Of a DNA stretch of 64,000 bases, positions 62,531 to 64,000 are shown piece after piece. Position 1 is the stretch's first letter; every line of letters starts with the position of its first letter. The translations under genes and the position numbers were made by a program. Origin of the DNA: JADKFD01 sp050250665 (lineage in GTDB: Bacteria > Pseudomonadota > Gammaproteobacteria > Xanthomonadales > SZUA-5); NCBI GenBank assembly GCA_050250665.1, contig JBFWOF010000026.1, forward strand, positions 25,301 through 89,300. The letters are read 5' to 3'. The notes below the pieces were generated by a model. The model did no database searches. It saw only the letters and a program-made list of their open reading frames with translations, and was not told the DNA's origin.

Positions 62531-63589
62531 TTGGATTCACTGACCCAGATCGTGCTCGGCGGCACCCTGGCCGCAGCGCTGGTGCCACCGGGCCAGCGCC
62601 GCCGGGCGCTGGTTTATGGCGCGGCGCTGGGCACCCTGCCGGATCTGGACGTGCTGGTCGGTTACGGCAATGCCGTGGCCGACTTCACCTATCACCGCAG
62701 CTACAGCCACTCGCTGATCGTGCTGAGCGCGCTGGCGCCCTTGCTGTGGTGGCTGGCCCGGCGCCTTGACCCGCATCTCGCCCAGGCACCGGGCCGCTGG
62801 CTGCTGGCCTTCTGGCTGGCGCTGGTCACCCACCCCTTGCTGGATGCCATGACCATCTATGGCACCCAGCTGCTGTGGCCGCTCGACAGCACACCGTTCG
62901 GCGTCGGCAGCATCTTCATCATCGATCCGCTGTACACCCTGCCGCTGCTGATTGCGATGGTCTGGGTGGCGCGACGACCCTTGAGCGTCGGTGCGGGACG
63001 CTCGCTGCCGGTGGCGCTGGCGCTATCCAGTGCGTACCTCGGATGGAGCGCCCTCGCCCAGACCCATATCGCGGCGCACGCGCGCGCCGATCTCGGCGCA
63101 GGACTCGGCCCCGAAGCCCAGCTGCTCGCCCTGCCCAGCGCCTTCAATACCGTGCTCTGGCGCATTCTGGTGCGGGAACCGGGCGGTTATCGCGAGGCCT
63201 ACTACTCACTGCTGGCCGACCACAGCCCCGGGCCCTGGCGACACTTTTCCAGCGACGACCATCTGGCGCCTGCCCTGGCCGGCCAATGGGCTTTCGAGCG
63301 CCTGCGCTGGTTCACCCACGGCTACTACGCCGTGCGCGAACTCGACGACCAGATCCGGGTCACCGATCTGCGCATGGGTTCGGAGCCGGCCTACGTCTTC
63401 AGTTTCGCCATCGCCCGCCGCGAAGGCCCCATCTGGACACCGATCGTCAGCGAGGCCGCGCCACCGCTGCGGCCGGTGGGTCGCGCGCTCGGCTGGCTGG
63501 TCAGTCGCATGGTCACGCCGGGGCAGGCGATGGAGCCGCCGGATGTGGTTCTCGGCGAAGACGCAGATCCGGACGCGCGCGCCCGCTGA
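62531..63589 (+). CDS. YdjM-like inner membrane protein (LexA-binding/metal-dependent hydrolase family)
   Basis: 352 aa with a TTG start. MDSLTQIVLGGTLAAAL and ALGTLPDLDVLVGYG...YHRSYSHSLIVL are the family's hallmark; THPLLDAMTIYGTQLLWPL follows. About five membrane helices are predicted in the first 175 residues; a periplasmic or cytosolic C-terminal domain follows. Homologues are called metal-dependent hydrolases because of the conserved Asp/His set (PDLD, HR, SHS, TH, D), but no reaction has been shown. Starts 55 bp after maeB and may be in the same transcript. Confidence 0.83.
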   Translation: MDSLTQIVLGGTLAAALVPPGQRRRALVYGAALGTLPDLDVLVGYGNAVADFTYHRSYSHSLIVLSALAPLLWWLARRLDPHLAQAPGRWLLAFWLALVTHPLLDAMTIYGTQLLWPLDSTPFGVGSIFIIDPLYTLPLLIAMVWVARRPLSVGAGRSLPVALALSSAYLGWSALAQTHIAAHARADLGAGLGPEAQLLALPSAFNTVLWRILVREPGGYREAYYSLLADHSPGPWRHFSSDDHLAPALAGQWAFERLRWFTHGYYAVRELDDQIRVTDLRMGSEPAYVFSFAIARREGPIWTPIVSEAAPPLRPVGRALGWLVSRMVTPGQAMEPPDVVLGEDADPDARAR

Positions 63590-63649
63590 GCGGGACAGCA
63601 ATGCCCGGCCAGGACAGCGGAAGACCCCGTCCTAAGAACGCTCCGAAGT

Positions 63650-64000
63650 ACGAGGCTTTTGTAGTGCCGAGCTTGCTCGGCAGGGACTGCTGCTTTTCGG
63701 CTCCGACGCGAGAGCACAAGCCCGGCAGAAGCAGCGGAGCAAGCTCCGCTCTACCAAAGCATCGGTGTACGAGGCTCTTGTAGTGCCGAGCTTGCTCTGC
63801 AAGGTCTGCAGCTTTTCGCCACCGACGCAAGAGCCCAGCAGAAGCAGCGGAGCAAGCTCCGCTCTACCAAAGCATCGGTGTACGAGGCTCTTGTAGTGCC
63901 GAGCTTGCTCGGCAGGGTCTGCAGCTTTTCGCCACCGACGCGAGAGCACAAGCCCGGCAGAAGCAGCGGATCAAGCTCCGCTCTACCAATCGAGCGGTGT
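63650..64000. repeat. Tandem array of about 113-119-bp units (family F), running off the window
   Basis: Units begin with acgaggct(c/t)ttgtagtgccg at about 63650, 63769 and 63882. Each carries gagcttgctc near the left and gcggagcaagctccgctctacca near the right, in inverted orientation. The second unit lacks 6 bp, giving periods of 119 and 113. Short ORFs read through the array are artefacts of the period. No gene lies between 63590 and the end. Confidence 0.9.

Noticed and set aside
60163..62565. 800-aa leftward frame opposite maeB
   Set aside because: Antisense shadow caused by strong GC3 bias; no domain or start signal.
63513..63951. Overlapping 66-105-aa leftward frames with repeated AEQARHYKSLVHRCF-type segments
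   Set aside because: They only translate the tandem array, and the similar protein segments follow from the repeated DNA.
63650..64000. Regular repeats as a CRISPR array
   Set aside because: Whole 113-119-bp units repeat, including what would be the spacers.

Overview
The window is one contiguous stretch of bacterial chromosome, judged by eye at about 63-66% GC, densely coded and built almost wholly from housekeeping and envelope genes. The gene set points to a gammaproteobacterium of the Lysobacterales (Xanthomonadales) or a close relative. The clues are an AmpE-type protein, a DUF6776-bactofilin-erpA cluster, a DUF3426 zinc-ribbon protein, DjlA next to MurU, separate GlnRS and AsnRS, a FimX-like degenerate c-di-GMP protein, and gaps filled with palindromic repeats of the 'gtgggagcgg' and 'gtaggagcg' types. 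The assignment is inference from gene content; there is no rRNA gene here.

Layout. 1-4.1 kb: end of a DUF1329 gene, then a leftward run (unknown 370-aa protein, rarD, FrnE-like DsbA). 4.4-5.7 kb: CsbD-like stress protein, a tRNA-Val(CAC) with visible promoter and terminator, and a secreted Tyr/Gly/Arg-rich protein. 6-14 kb: rlmKL with a small hydrolase, an AmpD-like amidase, a fatty acid desaturase, a Bcr/CflA exporter, a GNAT acetyltransferase and a di-haem cytochrome c. 14-19.6 kb: yoaA helicase, then an envelope group (OmpA-like lipoprotein, L,D-transpeptidase, M23 peptidase, a 58-aa membrane protein). 19.8-23.1 kb: a two-gene ABC system whose permease is fused to a CPBP intramembrane protease. 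23.3-31.5 kb: glnS, a nucleoside deaminase, aroQ, accB-accC, prmA, a DUF3426 protein and a small secreted protein. 31.7-37.9 kb: an orphan response regulator, rpe, djlA-murU, DUF3667, DUF4442, a P-loop kinase and a small helical protein.

38.2-44.1 kb is a phosphate module: leftward pstS-pstC-pstA-pstB-phoU and a divergent OprP/OprO-like porin, with a recognisable Pho box facing each way. 44.3-49.6 kb: proB-proA, then leftward asnS, a DPM1-like glycosyltransferase and gtrA. 49.7-55.7 kb: an IscA-like carrier and a leftward two-gene signalling operon. Its first gene is a FimX-like protein with degenerate Hpt, GGDEF and EAL domains plus one intact receiver; its second is a membrane hybrid histidine kinase ending in Hpt. 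56-63.6 kb: DUF6776, bactofilin, erpA, nudC, ampE, maeB and a YdjM-like membrane protein.

Nearly every intergenic space over about 200 bp is occupied by repeats from at least ten families. These include palindromic REP/BIME-like units, tandem arrays with periods of 82, 88 and 113-119 bp, a 162-bp MITE-like element with 20-bp perfect ends, and heptanucleotide tandem repeats at several loci. One heptamer pair could form a large cruciform between accB and accC. No phage, insertion sequence with transposase, CRISPR array, toxin-antitoxin pair or recognisable defence island was found. The best leads for undescribed biology are the FimX-like/hybrid-kinase operon, the ABC-CPBP fusion and the repeat systems.
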